Shown: positions 1 through 9,167 of the stretch, one piece after another
Layout of the letters: the number at the start of each line of letters is the position of its first letter
How positions within the stretch are numbered: position 1 is the stretch's first letter
Virus record (IMG/VR): IMGVR_UViG_3300020473_000044
Coordinates: 1 to 49,443 of that record
From: a virus
Reading direction: 5' to 3' (one strand)
Length of the DNA stretch: 49,443 nt
Notes under the pieces: model-generated
Database searches by the model: none
What the model saw: the letters and a program-made list of their open reading frames with translations, nothing else
Told to the model about the DNA's origin: nothing
Translations under genes and position numbers: made by a program

Positions 1-1152
1 GCGGGTTACGGGGGGATGCTTCTAGACACGGAAGAAGTTGGCCTACATATGATGGGCTATGTGCAGCAAGTAGCGCATAGTCTATCACAGGACGGAAGCA
101 TGACTTCTGTGGCATTGACTAATGCCAGGCCCGTTAGAGATGTCGTATTAGGCATATACCGTGATGGGGCTAGATATGACATGAGTCCCGTGGAGCCTGT
201 TAGGGAGAACAGGCTACTACAGAAGTTTGAGAGTGCTAATCTGTATTACGAGAATGCCCTGTACCGCAGTCGCTCTGGAGATATAGTAGCGGATGCTGAT
301 GTATCTGAGGCTTTAGCAAATCAGATAGCTAAAGAGTATCAGCTTGCAGTAGCTAGGCAGGACTTAACAGAGGCATCTTCCTTAGCGGAGGATCCCACTA
401 CTACGGAGCGGCAAGCCTCTCTGGAGGCAGAAGTAGCCCGCCTAGAGGGAGAGGTTGACGCTATACTACGGCAAGCTTCTGGTCAGGCAACCGAGAATAC
501 AACCTCCTCCAACGCAGTAGCTAACTACAGTAAGCTCCTAGCAGTCTACAGCAGGGATATCGATGATCGATCCGATATATTTCCACTCGACTTTGGCGCT
601 ATGTCTAGCGTTGATCGTTTATCTCGAATCGACCAGATAGCGGAGGGCATACTAGTGCCCAGGGAGGGGTCTGAGAAGTTCTTCAGTTCCCTCGTATACG
701 CTATGAAGTACGTTAAGCGCCCGGTTTGTACCCTAGACCAGTATATTGACTTCTATGCTTCCCTGCCCAGCTTTGATGGGGTTACTGAGACCCTAGGGGG
801 TAGGGGTAAAGGGGTTGCTGGAGCCCCCTCTGACGAGATAGTACCCGGAGCTCAAAGAGCTCCCGTATTGATAAGAGAGTTCATTGGTGGCCCGGGCTAT
901 GAGCCGGGTTCTTTGTTTAGGTCCGGAAGACTAGACGACGGCGACGATGAGAATAGAGTGCCCGGCCAGCTAACTTATCTAACTGTAGAGGGCGGAGAAG
1001 TAGTAGAGAAGGTCTTTGCTGTGTTCGAGCCGGAGACTAAGGTACGGGTGTCCCAATTGCCCGATTCTAGGCTAGACTGGGTTAGAGTGTTGCGGCAGTA
1101 TAAGATTTTGATAGACAACACCGTAACCAGAGCTAGGACCACCCGGGGGTAG
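1..1152 (+). CDS. Baseplate hub-like tail protein (5' end cut off by window)
   Basis: The frame is open to base 1, and the first ATG (base 16) has only a G-run before it, so this is probably the C-terminal part of a longer gene. The visible N-terminus, with the pattern GYVQQVAHSLSQDGSMTS, resembles the C-terminal strand region of gpD/gp27-type baseplate hub proteins, where a similar V-x-H-S-x(4)-G-S-x-T-T/S signature is common. Residues about 120-150 are rich in E, A, L and R and look like a short coiled coil. It is followed four bases later by the sigma-like gene and then by gp25-like and J-like wedge genes, which fits a baseplate position. The hub call rests on a short motif and context; another tail-assembly protein is possible. 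Confidence 0.5.
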   Translation, partial: AGYGGMLLDTEEVGLHMMGYVQQVAHSLSQDGSMTSVALTNARPVRDVVLGIYRDGARYDMSPVEPVRENRLLQKFESANLYYENALYRSRSGDIVADADVSEALANQIAKEYQLAVARQDLTEASSLAEDPTTTERQASLEAEVARLEGEVDAILRQASGQATENTTSSNAVANYSKLLAVYSRDIDDRSDIFPLDFGAMSSVDRLSRIDQIAEGILVPREGSEKFFSSLVYAMKYVKRPVCTLDQYIDFYASLPSFDGVTETLGGRGKGVAGAPSDEIVPGAQRAPVLIREFIGGPGYEPGSLFRSGRLDDGDDENRVPGQLTYLTVEGGEVVEKVFAVFEPETKVRVSQLPDSRLDWVRVLRQYKILIDNTVTRARTTRG

Positions 1153-1155
1153 GTT

Positions 1156-1851
1156 ATGAATAGGCATGAAGAAGACGCTCAAGCCTGGGGTCAGTGGAAG
1201 TCCTCTGGTAATAAGCAAGACTTATCCACTCTTTTTAAGAGGGTTAACCCCATCATAAACAAAGAGGTTAATCGTTGGGCTACTGGTCCGGTGTCCAGGC
1301 CAGTACTCGTCATAGAGGCTAAAAAGATGGCCCTGAACGGGTTTAAGTCTTTCGATCCCAGTAAGGCCAAGCTGGGTACTCACGTCACTAACCAGCTCAA
1401 AGGCTTATCTCGGATAGTGTATACGTACACTAACCCCGCTAGGCTTCCGGAGAACAAGACTCTTAAAGTGGGTACCTACCTCAACGCCAAGATGACTCTA
1501 GAAGACGAGCTCGGTAGGGCACCTACAGTCAATGAGGTATCGGAGCACTTAGCTTGGAGTCCCAAAGAGACGGAGAGGTACTCAAATGAGCTGCGTGCGG
1601 GCTACTCAACCTCTAAGCCTGTACCTCCCGGATTTGAGAAGTATGACTCTGATGACGGCATAGTGGAGTTCCTGTACAACGACCTAGCAGACCAGGATAA
1701 GCTGGTCATGGAGCACACTACGGGGTACGGAGGGAAGCCCATACTAGACGCTAAATCTCTCATGGCCAAGACTGGCATGACCCAGGGCCAGATCAGCCAC
1801 GCGAAACGCCGTATCCGTAGGAAGATAGAAGAGGTTAGAGGCTTTAGATGA
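1156..1851 (+). CDS. Divergent sigma-70-family-like transcription factor
   Basis: A 231-aa protein with the layout of a small sigma factor. Residues 62-90 (FKSFDPSKAKLGTHV then a basic helix) match the region 2 pattern F-D-P-x-K/R-x-x-x-F/L-x-T/S-Y/H. Residues 95-135 (RLPEN, then LEDELGRAPTVNEVSEHL) match region 3, where bacterial sigmas have R-x-P followed by L-x-x-E-L-G-R-x-P-T-x-x-E-I/V-A. Residues 195-228 form a helix-turn-helix-like, basic C-terminus resembling region 4. It probably directs RNA polymerase to a phage promoter set, either for the phage-coded enzyme at 40100-47230 or for the host enzyme. Its place inside the baseplate cluster suggests late expression. It overlaps the next gene by four bases. 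This is family-level inference; the core-binding part is strongly diverged. Confidence 0.68.
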   Translation: MNRHEEDAQAWGQWKSSGNKQDLSTLFKRVNPIINKEVNRWATGPVSRPVLVIEAKKMALNGFKSFDPSKAKLGTHVTNQLKGLSRIVYTYTNPARLPENKTLKVGTYLNAKMTLEDELGRAPTVNEVSEHLAWSPKETERYSNELRAGYSTSKPVPPGFEKYDSDDGIVEFLYNDLADQDKLVMEHTTGYGGKPILDAKSLMAKTGMTQGQISHAKRRIRRKIEEVRGFR

Positions 1852-2243
1852 GTGCCTTAGCTTCCCTGTCGGACGCACAACTAGTGTCCCAGGTGTCCAC
1901 TATACTGGATAGCAAGGCATCCACGTCACTCCTCCGTACTGTAGGAGAGGAGTATCAGAAGCCCTCAGTAGCCGCCGAGTACTATCTGGCACTTATTCTG
2001 TACCGGGACGAGCTGGCTTCTAGGGTTAGGAACGTAGACACGCTCCTCTCTGCTTCATCAATGCTGCAGCTCTACTACGCAGTGTGCGCGGCTCTAAGAG
2101 CTATGCCCGTCCATCAAGAGAGCATAGAGTCCAACGAGGAGTTCATGTCTCAATCTTTGGAGCTTTCTATATCACGTGGAAACACCTCTGCAGAGAACGT
2201 AAGATTAAGCAATAACGTAGATTCGGGTCCGGTAGAGCTATGA
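1848..2243 (+). CDS. Small protein of unknown function in baseplate cluster
   Basis: A 131-aa protein that I do not recognise. It is mostly helical in character (residues 5-105) with a Ser/Asn-rich polar tail, and has no signal peptide, Cys motif or membrane segment. It starts with an ATGA overlap on the sigma-like gene and ends with an ATGA overlap on the gp25-like gene, so the three are translationally coupled. A chaperone or minor tail component is possible from position alone. Confidence 0.65.
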   Translation: MSALASLSDAQLVSQVSTILDSKASTSLLRTVGEEYQKPSVAAEYYLALILYRDELASRVRNVDTLLSASSMLQLYYAVCAALRAMPVHQESIESNEEFMSQSLELSISRGNTSAENVRLSNNVDSGPVEL

Positions 2244-2731
2244 AGCTAGATCTAATACTATTTCCGGATATAGACTATCAGACCGTCTATACCCAGGGCG
2301 AGGATTCCGCATTCCAGCCCAAAGCTACCGGGAGGCTTACTATGGGCCTAGACTCGGACGACGGAATAGTATTCTCCCGCGACGGAGCTGACATACTTGT
2401 ATCGACGTTTATAAAGACCTTGCTAACCCGCATAGGAAGTTGCCCTTATCAGCCTGCGGAGGGCACTCCGTTGTACGATATGCTGAGCTACCATAGCCCG
2501 GATACTCTCCAGGAAGACTTGTCTTTAGCGATTATTCGGGTTGAAGAGTTACTCAGTGGGAGGCAATCTTCTGACCTGGATCTACCGGATTCTGCAAGGT
2601 TGGCTAGTGCGAGGCTCCTAGAGGTAGTATCCCCCTCAGTGGGGGAAGTTAGAGCTACCATACAGCTCATTTCCGGGTCTGGAGAGGCCGCCACGTTCAC
2701 AGTTCCTGTAGGAGTCAGCAGTGATAGATAA
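2240..2731 (+). CDS. Baseplate wedge protein, gp25/GpW-like
   Basis: A 163-aa protein whose length, order and central pattern fit the T4 gp25 / P2 gpW family. These begin with a short segment before a beta strand (here residues 25-45, with FSRDGADILVSTFIKTLLT following) and continue with a helix carrying the L-x-T-x-x-G-x-x-P pattern (LLTRIGSCPYQPAEGTPLYDML, residues about 60-82). The C-terminus (residues 125-160) has the strand-rich V-x-A-x-I-x-L pattern typical of the family. In contractile tails this protein nucleates sheath assembly on the wedge. It is directly followed, with overlap, by the J-like wedge protein, the usual neighbour. The EPR core motif of classical gp25 is not evident. 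Confidence 0.68.
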   Translation: MKLDLILFPDIDYQTVYTQGEDSAFQPKATGRLTMGLDSDDGIVFSRDGADILVSTFIKTLLTRIGSCPYQPAEGTPLYDMLSYHSPDTLQEDLSLAIIRVEELLSGRQSSDLDLPDSARLASARLLEVVSPSVGEVRATIQLISGSGEAATFTVPVGVSSDR

Positions 2732-4355
2732 GCTTAGGGTTACTGCAGGTGAAGTGCGGGGGACTGAGGTCCGACTACGCTCTGTTCTGAGGGGCTTAGT
2801 TCCCGAGGCCAATCTGAAGTCGGGCAGTGTATTCAACGACCTCCTTATCCGGGGCCTAGCCTATGGGGCAGTTTTACTGGAGAAGGAGGCTGACGAAGTT
2901 CGTTCTAGAATGAGCTTATCCCTGTTAGCAGACCGCACGGACAATGCAGCGTCTATCGCTCTGGATGACTTAGTGTCTAACTGGCTTATAGAGCGCAAGC
3001 AGGGCGGCCTGGCTACAGGTGAGATCTTCCTAGCCACTTCAAGCTCAACGGGCTACGTCATACCGGCCAACATCCGCTTTACGGTGCCTGGTGGAGTAGC
3101 CTTCGTGCTAGCAGATTCCTCTTCGGATAAAGCTGTAAGCGCTGACGATCTAACTGAGGACTCTTCTGTAAGCCCTACTAGGTACTTATATAGATTAAGT
3201 GTTATATCCGCCAGCAGTGGCTTAGGGGGCAGCCTCCCTCCCTCAAGTTTCACTAGCTCTTTCCAACCAGCTAATTTCTCGTCTGCTTTTAGCGTGTCCC
3301 CCATGAGCGCGGTGGCGGCTATAGAAACCAACTCTGCTCTAGTAGACAGAGCAAAGAACTCTCTCAGCCTGCGGGGGCTTTCTACTGTTCGCAGCATAAA
3401 AGCTACTTTGGAGGATGAGCAGATACCAACACTCTATAATGTAGAAGTTGTATCTTCTGGCGATAGCGAGATGCAGAGGGACCTAGTCACCATTGGAGAC
3501 TACGCTACTACAGTACACTCTCTGGGCTACGCTAATATACTCCCGTATCTGGCGGTTATTTCCGAGCAGGTTACGGCTGAGCTATCAGCTGCCTCTTCCA
3601 GGATACAACTCCCTTCGCAGTATGCTATTATGGGGCTGAGGTCTGTTAAAGACTCCTCTAACAATGAGTTACCTAGAGTTAGCCAGACTTCACCTGGAAA
3701 GTATGCGGTCCGGGACGATTCTGGAGTCTCTGTAGTTTCGGCGCTACCGGCTTCGTATGTGGAGGTCAGTACCCTGCCCTACTCTGCAACCACCCATAAT
3801 ACAGTGGGAGATACGGTTGAGGTAAAAACTCTCGATTTAGCCCCTGTAAAGTACTCAGTAGCCTTGTATACCACTGCCGAGTTCGGCACCATAAATACCT
3901 TGGTGTCCTCAGAGGATAACCGTATTGCAACTGGTAATGCGGCTGTGGTCCTACCCAACTTGGTGGAGGTGTATCTAAAGCTGTGTTACGTTAGTAACTC
4001 CAACTCCCCAGTGCCCATTTCCACCTCTCAAATTCAGCAAGTAGCGGTATCATACATAAACTCCCACATTGGTAGCTTAACAGTATCGGGTATAGTCAGC
4101 CACCTTATACAAAATCTTTATCAGTATGTCGCTTCTATAGATCTTAGCGCGTCTACGTTTATGTATGTCTTAAATCTTCCGGATGGCACAGTTGCTCCGT
4201 ATTCCACCACGTCATCGTTCTCGGTGGAAGACGTGTCTAAGCTTTTGGACCCAGAGCAAGACCTTACTAAAGATTCACTCTTGGACATGCAGGTGTCTGA
4301 TAGAACCTGCCAGTTCTATGCTGGTACCCACACTGTTAGTGTAGAGGCTGTATAG
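2721..4355 (+). CDS. Baseplate J-like / gp6-like wedge protein
   Basis: A 544-aa protein that starts with GTG, preceded by AGGAG at good spacing inside the end of the gp25-like gene. The N-terminus (residues 15-75) has the arrangement seen in baseplate J proteins: a helical anchor, then G-S-x-F/x-D-L-L/I and a helix with L-L-E-K-E-A-D. A segment at residues 95-130 (LATGEIFLATSSSTGYVIPANIRFTV, split here as a G-x-V-x-I-P-x-G/N pattern) is the hallmark of the J family, which usually reads G-T-x-V-x-I-P-A-G-T. The middle and end are Ser/Val-rich beta structure. It would form the wedge ring that joins hub and tail fibres. The next gene starts one base after its stop. Confidence 0.75.
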   Translation: MIDKLRVTAGEVRGTEVRLRSVLRGLVPEANLKSGSVFNDLLIRGLAYGAVLLEKEADEVRSRMSLSLLADRTDNAASIALDDLVSNWLIERKQGGLATGEIFLATSSSTGYVIPANIRFTVPGGVAFVLADSSSDKAVSADDLTEDSSVSPTRYLYRLSVISASSGLGGSLPPSSFTSSFQPANFSSAFSVSPMSAVAAIETNSALVDRAKNSLSLRGLSTVRSIKATLEDEQIPTLYNVEVVSSGDSEMQRDLVTIGDYATTVHSLGYANILPYLAVISEQVTAELSAASSRIQLPSQYAIMGLRSVKDSSNNELPRVSQTSPGKYAVRDDSGVSVVSALPASYVEVSTLPYSATTHNTVGDTVEVKTLDLAPVKYSVALYTTAEFGTINTLVSSEDNRIATGNAAVVLPNLVEVYLKLCYVSNSNSPVPISTSQIQQVAVSYINSHIGSLTVSGIVSHLIQNLYQYVASIDLSASTFMYVLNLPDGTVAPYSTTSSFSVEDVSKLLDPEQDLTKDSLLDMQVSDRTCQFYAGTHTVSVEAV

Positions 4356-4356
4356 T

Positions 4357-6477
4357 ATGCTAGGCAGAACTCTATACAGTACTCTCCCCTCTGTATACCG
4401 CAAGGATACTTTTGCGGACGAAGAGATATTCCAAAGACTGTACTCAGTACTGGGGGATAAGCTAGGGGACGCCTACCGGTCTGTGGCCCAGACTCTTATA
4501 GACGGGTCCCTAGAATCTGCTGAGCTGTACAGAGTTATAAAATGCCAGGGTATTCCAGCAACCGACCTGGACTATCATACTCACTCCATGGAGGTGGCCC
4601 CCGGCGAGTTTAGCACCACAACTATAGTTGCGCTGCCCGGCTACATAACTTACGGATCTGAGTTAGTTACCCGGTCGTTGACCTCTGACCTAGGACTGGA
4701 GTCCCCATACTACTTCTCTATAGTAGACGAGCCCGAGGACTTAGATGCTCTACGGGGTCGCGTAGGTGATTTGGAGCTATTGAAGAGGTCCGACAGGTTT
4801 CTGATCCTCCATGAGTTCCCTCTAGACGTACTTGAACTGGATGGGACCGCAGCCTATAAGCCAGCTTCTGACTTTATTACCCGTGTTGGCGGATTCACGG
4901 CCCCACTCGAGGACAGCTTTCTCAACGCGGCAGACAAGCTAATCGCGGGGGCCCGCATACGGGTAGTTGCAGGGGGCTCAACCTATGAGTGCTTCCTGGC
5001 TTCAGATGCGGTAATCAGCCTCGGATCCGCACTCCTTAGTGTGGAGTACTCCAGCGCATCTATAGTAACTTCTGAGCTAGCTACCATCCTGTTGGGGCCG
5101 GAGCTAGTATCAAACCATGCAGAGCCTATAATATCCTCCACCCCAGCGGAAGAGCGCTGGATCTGGTTGAGGAACTGTAGGGTGGACCGCCTGGATCTGT
5201 ATTACAGGTTTGGTGAACCCTTCGGTGAGCCTATTGCCAGTTCGGAGAAGTACAGGGGAGTGTTAAAAGCTCTATGGGAGCTTAGCACCTCAGGTCCTGT
5301 CTTTTCCAAGGTCTCTAAGGCGATTAGCATCCTTTACGGCGTACCTACTCTTTTGGATCCCCCGGATTTCGATCCCATACAGTACATAGACTATGAGCAG
5401 AGGCTAGTTAAGACCGGCCTCCGTACCCATATGCTCGACTCTACCTTTCCCCTATCAGAAGTTGTTGCCCTCAGTGCTGCTAGCCATAGGTCTGGATACT
5501 CTGAAGTGGCGGGGGATATAGTCTCTTTAGAGCTTACTACCACCCAAGACCTTAGATTCCTCCTCTCCGACATGGGTCTACCCTCTGAAATAAGACCCTC
5601 TAGCGGCCTAAGTATACGAGACGCCCAAGACCTATCATCGGGTGTCCTTTGCAGATCAGAGCGGGGGTTTATCCTCGATAAACCATCTGGATCTGCAGCT
5701 ATTTCTGGGGACCTGCAGCTGGTCTCCAGCGAGCATGGGGTCTTATACACCATAGACGCAGAGGATTACTCTATTAGCGCTGCTGGGAGCAGGACGTACA
5801 CTGTTCCGCAGCCTATACAACAAGTAGCCTCTGTGAGAGATAATATCAGCCACCCTAATTGGTGGAAGTCTTCTATCGCCATTCCTTACGATTTGTTTAA
5901 GGACACAGAGCGGCGTAGGACAGTTAGGCCTAGAATCTGGGACTTAGTAGTGGGCCAGATGCCGGAGCACAGAGTAGGAGACTACGGCCTCAGAGTGGGC
6001 CTTGAGGAGCAGCATGAGGTAGCGTATCTTCTCATGCGTGATTTTCTTGCAGTAAAGTCTTTGCTCATTACCCTAGATGGCACCTCCTCCGCCCTCGGTA
6101 GAGTACGGTCCACCGTTGAAACCCTTAAGCCACTCTTAAAGACCGCAACTACAGCTTTGATGTCCGCGGTCGCCACCACGTTTTACAACTTCTTTAAAGA
6201 GCCTACTGAAGGTCTGGAGATATATATCATTCCACCAGGCCTATCGGATAGAAGCTTGGTTGTTAATGTGGCTTACGGGGACGAGGGGATTGGCGCTATT
6301 TCCAATCCCAGAGCGGACGGCTACAACGTGGTTGGCTCTACTCTTGGTCCCAACCCCGGACTAGTTGGTGGGGACTCTCCTAGATTCTCCCAGGACGATA
6401 GCGATCTTGGTCAGATAACTAGCACCATAGACTTAGTACATGATATTCCGGTTAGCATAACCGTAACTGAGCCTTGA
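4357..6477 (+). CDS. Large baseplate/tail protein, family not recognised
   Basis: A 706-aa protein immediately after the J-like gene. The N-terminus (residues 8-50: LPSVYRKDTF, then a helix RLYSVLGDKLGDAYRS) resembles the start of tail proteins that follow gpJ in many myophages (gpI-like or phage tail protein I class), which share a L-P-x-x-Y-R-x-x-D start and a helix. The remainder is mixed with many aromatic and acidic residues; no enzyme motif is seen. The likely role is a baseplate component linking wedge to fibres. The gpI comparison is weak because the protein is about three times longer than classical gpI. Confidence 0.6.
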   Translation: MLGRTLYSTLPSVYRKDTFADEEIFQRLYSVLGDKLGDAYRSVAQTLIDGSLESAELYRVIKCQGIPATDLDYHTHSMEVAPGEFSTTTIVALPGYITYGSELVTRSLTSDLGLESPYYFSIVDEPEDLDALRGRVGDLELLKRSDRFLILHEFPLDVLELDGTAAYKPASDFITRVGGFTAPLEDSFLNAADKLIAGARIRVVAGGSTYECFLASDAVISLGSALLSVEYSSASIVTSELATILLGPELVSNHAEPIISSTPAEERWIWLRNCRVDRLDLYYRFGEPFGEPIASSEKYRGVLKALWELSTSGPVFSKVSKAISILYGVPTLLDPPDFDPIQYIDYEQRLVKTGLRTHMLDSTFPLSEVVALSAASHRSGYSEVAGDIVSLELTTTQDLRFLLSDMGLPSEIRPSSGLSIRDAQDLSSGVLCRSERGFILDKPSGSAAISGDLQLVSSEHGVLYTIDAEDYSISAAGSRTYTVPQPIQQVASVRDNISHPNWWKSSIAIPYDLFKDTERRRTVRPRIWDLVVGQMPEHRVGDYGLRVGLEEQHEVAYLLMRDFLAVKSLLITLDGTSSALGRVRSTVETLKPLLKTATTALMSAVATTFYNFFKEPTEGLEIYIIPPGLSDRSLVVNVAYGDEGIGAISNPRADGYNVVGSTLGPNPGLVGGDSPRFSQDDSDLGQITSTIDLVHDIPVSITVTEP

Positions 6478-6495
6478 GTAAGATAGGGGTCACTA

Positions 6496-7107
6496 ATGTT
6501 AAAGAATGAGTTTTCTGTCTCTGGCAGAGTGACTATCTCGGTTACTGACATGCGTGGCACCCGAGTTGTTAGCGATAAGAGTAACGTTATTATACAGGAT
6601 GCAGCCCGCATACTGCTGGCCGGGATAGTACCCTCTACAGCACTGAGTTCCGATACTCAGTTCCCAGCAAGTGATGCCGGCAGGCCCGCTGTCTTAGCGT
6701 ATTCCGGCGGACCGTCAAATAGAAACTCTATCGCTTATATGGAGCTTGGGTATGTGGGGGCGGGAGCTCAAGTACCAGAGGTCACGGTAAGCAGGGACGA
6801 TATTATACTAGCTGCGGCAGATCCGGAACTAGCTGCGGCCGCTACGGAGTACATCTCTATTTCGGATGTTACTCTGGAGGACCACTCGGTGGTGCTTACT
6901 GCAACTAAGTCTGTAGATGTCGGGTCCGCTAATAATCAATATTTTGAGGTGGGGCTTAAGACCTCAGGCGCGGACAATCCCCAGCTACCTCCGGCGGATG
7001 ACTCCGCCACTAGGCTGTTCGCCCATCAAGTTCACGGGGCAGTTACCGCTAGTGACGGGGCTACTATACAGTATCAGTGGACTATCTCCATAAACCCACC
7101 GGCATAA
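6496..7107 (+). CDS. Probable tail fibre/appendage protein
   Basis: A 203-aa protein with a GGGG-type ribosome site upstream. The N-terminal part (residues 5-35) has the pattern G-R-V-T-I-S-V-T-D then R-V-V-S-D-K-S-N-V-I, similar to the start of short fibre or collar-like proteins in which a strand pair is followed by S/G-x-N-x-I. The rest is beta-rich, Ala/Ser/Thr-rich, ends in QYQWTISINPP and has no Cys. It lies between the large baseplate protein and a 496-aa fibre-like protein. Receptor binding or fibre attachment is inferred from position and composition only. Confidence 0.55.
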   Translation: MLKNEFSVSGRVTISVTDMRGTRVVSDKSNVIIQDAARILLAGIVPSTALSSDTQFPASDAGRPAVLAYSGGPSNRNSIAYMELGYVGAGAQVPEVTVSRDDIILAAADPELAAAATEYISISDVTLEDHSVVLTATKSVDVGSANNQYFEVGLKTSGADNPQLPPADDSATRLFAHQVHGAVTASDGATIQYQWTISINPPA

Positions 7108-7119
7108 CGGGAGGAACCC

Positions 7120-8610
7120 ATGCCTTTAACTCTAGAAACAGTTAATCTGATCTCAGACGGCGATGCGGTAACTGCCAATGCACTTAACGCTCCTTCAGTC
7201 AGTCTTAGGGGGCGCACCTCCTCCATTAAGTCTTCCTATGATGTAGCAGAGACGGAGAGGGTAATACTTAGAGGCTACTCTACTACTCTAAGAGGGGGGG
7301 CGCGGCCTACTCTTACGGTAACGGCCGGCGAAGTAACCTCGGGAGGGGATAAGTTTTACTCCCTGAGCCTGAGTACAGGCGCTAGCCTAAGGTACTCCTC
7401 CCCCCTGAGTAATATGGGCCGTATAGAGCTCAACCAAGCGCAATTATCCAGCTACTCTACTAATGTTGCCGGCAATGACTGGTCTAAGCACTTAGTTAGA
7501 GTGGGTGACACTCTAGCAATAGAGCTGGATGCACATTCAGACCTCTCTAGCGCCCCCGATGCTTCCTTGGTGGGGTCTGCTCAAGAGGACTCCTCTGACC
7601 TAGATAATTCCTTCACAACTGTAACCGGGGACGTACAGCTAGTTAAGTTACCGCATAGGGGCACCGTAGAGTTTGAGTCTTCTCAGACTTTGGCTGAGAT
7701 TTTATCACAGATCAATACTGAGCTGGACACTCTTAAGCCTGGGGCTAACTTTTCGCTGAATAGCGATAGTGTGCTACAGACAGGAAACGCTGGTGGGGGC
7801 GTATTAGAGATATCAGCTACTGGGGGCAACCTATATGGCGTAGTGTACTCCATGGTAGAAGGCTCTGACGGTAAGCTACATATCACTACTACTTCCGACA
7901 CTTCGTTTTTAGACTATGATACCAATATAGGGGTTAATTGTAGCTTTAGAGTCCGTGTTGTGGATGACTCCGTCACTGTGACGCCGCTTGCGCAAACCAA
8001 CAAGGCCGTTAAACCGGGTAGCGTCGATCTTAATAAGATTTACATCCCGGTAGCTACTCTGGAGGAAGATGGAGTTCGTATACATGGGGTGGGTAAGTGC
8101 CCTCTGCCGGCGGAGTCCGGGGATATTGAGGTCGTTGGCCCGAATGGTAGATCTACTAAAACTTACCTTCCGGGGCGGACTTACACAGTAGAAACCGCCT
8201 TGAGCCGCGAGTCCGGTGACGCCACAGATACCACTGCGGTTGTCTCTATACCGGATGCCCTAGCTGACCAAATACAAGATTACGGGGGCCATGTCCTGCT
8301 AAAGACTTTTAGCATTACCACGCTATCGAGCTTCGCCTCTGGTAATAGCCAGCCTACGTTTACAGCTACAGCGAGCCTGGATCGCTCCGGGGCTACTATC
8401 ACATCTCAGGTATTAGCGTCCGTGCTGCATATGCCTTCCGCCACTAATCACTTAGAGACTAGCATTAATGTGCTGGCGGACGCTATAAATAATACGTCTT
8501 GGGTCGACACCCCCTATGCGCCCTCAGTATCTGTAACTGTATCCGGGTCCAGCCCGGATAGTGATGCAAAAGCCCTGCTTAGACTTAGCTTTAGCTACGT
8601 ACCGGCCTAA
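7120..8610 (+). CDS. Probable tail fibre protein
   Basis: A 496-aa protein preceded by a strong GGGAGGAA ribosome site. It is Ser/Thr/Gly/Asp-rich with short alternating hydrophobic strands throughout and no Cys apart from two scattered ones, the composition of a trimeric fibre shaft. The conserved N-terminal stretch LNAPSVSLRGRTSSIKSSYDV (read in pieces) looks like an attachment segment. It is the last rightward gene before the leftward RuvC gene, and the two stops overlap by three bases. No chaperone or intramolecular peptidase domain is visible at its C-terminus. Confidence 0.6.
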   Translation: MPLTLETVNLISDGDAVTANALNAPSVSLRGRTSSIKSSYDVAETERVILRGYSTTLRGGARPTLTVTAGEVTSGGDKFYSLSLSTGASLRYSSPLSNMGRIELNQAQLSSYSTNVAGNDWSKHLVRVGDTLAIELDAHSDLSSAPDASLVGSAQEDSSDLDNSFTTVTGDVQLVKLPHRGTVEFESSQTLAEILSQINTELDTLKPGANFSLNSDSVLQTGNAGGGVLEISATGGNLYGVVYSMVEGSDGKLHITTTSDTSFLDYDTNIGVNCSFRVRVVDDSVTVTPLAQTNKAVKPGSVDLNKIYIPVATLEEDGVRIHGVGKCPLPAESGDIEVVGPNGRSTKTYLPGRTYTVETALSRESGDATDTTAVVSIPDALADQIQDYGGHVLLKTFSITTLSSFASGNSQPTFTATASLDRSGATITSQVLASVLHMPSATNHLETSINVLADAINNTSWVDTPYAPSVSVTVSGSSPDSDAKALLRLSFSYVPA

Positions 8611-9167
8611 GGCAGCCCCAGAGCGGAGAACACAGTGTCGTGTTTGGCTCTCACGTCCCGGATGACTTCTAGAGACGCCCTAGCCTTGGACATAGAGCCT
8701 TCCAGGCCTAGGCAAAGGTCCCTAGCTAGAAGGCCCATAATCCAGCTATCGCAGCAGTCTTCTTGCGCCACGGGGCAACCTAGCTCCTGGGCGCGAGAGA
8801 TCATCTGCTCTTTACTGGCCCTACCCTTACCGCAGCCGTACTTCTTAACTTGGGTGGGGGGTACGTTTATGGTCGGTATGTTGGCCTGTATCAGGGTTAG
8901 TTTAATCACCCCGAGCACCTCCCCCAGGATAAACTCCTTGTGTGTTGACTTGAAAGAGGGGGCCTCAACGCAGGCGAGATAGACGATATTGTCTCCTATA
9001 ATTTCCTTGAAGCGCTCGTGTATGTACTGTAGTCTCTCAGACTCTCGTAACTTACCGGGCCTTATGCGTGTAGTATAACCAGAGTTTTTCCCGATGAGGG
9101 ATATTCCGGTGCTGGTAGCGCTGGGATCGACACCAAGAAAGTAAGGCTCAACAATGGCGGTATCCAT
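8607..9167 (-). CDS. RuvC-like Holliday junction resolvase
   Basis: A 186-aa protein with the RuvC/RNase H-fold active-site order: GVDPSATSTG (D14), VEAP (E68) and the paired acids of EDCCDSW (D137 and D140), with a KGRASKEQM segment between, as in bacterial and phage RuvC. It should cut four-way junctions during phage recombination or trim branched DNA before packaging. It is the only leftward gene inside the tail cluster. Its ATG lies inside the start of the rightward gene at 9154, so the two starts overlap by 14 bases on opposite strands, and its stop overlaps that of the fibre gene. No promoter space exists outside neighbouring genes, so its promoter must lie within the next gene. Confidence 0.85.
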   Translation of the reverse strand: MDTAIVEPYFLGVDPSATSTGISLIGKNSGYTTRIRPGKLRESERLQYIHERFKEIIGDNIVYLACVEAPSFKSTHKEFILGEVLGVIKLTLIQANIPTINVPPTQVKKYGCGKGRASKEQMISRAQELGCPVAQEDCCDSWIMGLLARDLCLGLEGSMSKARASLEVIRDVRAKHDTVFSALGLP

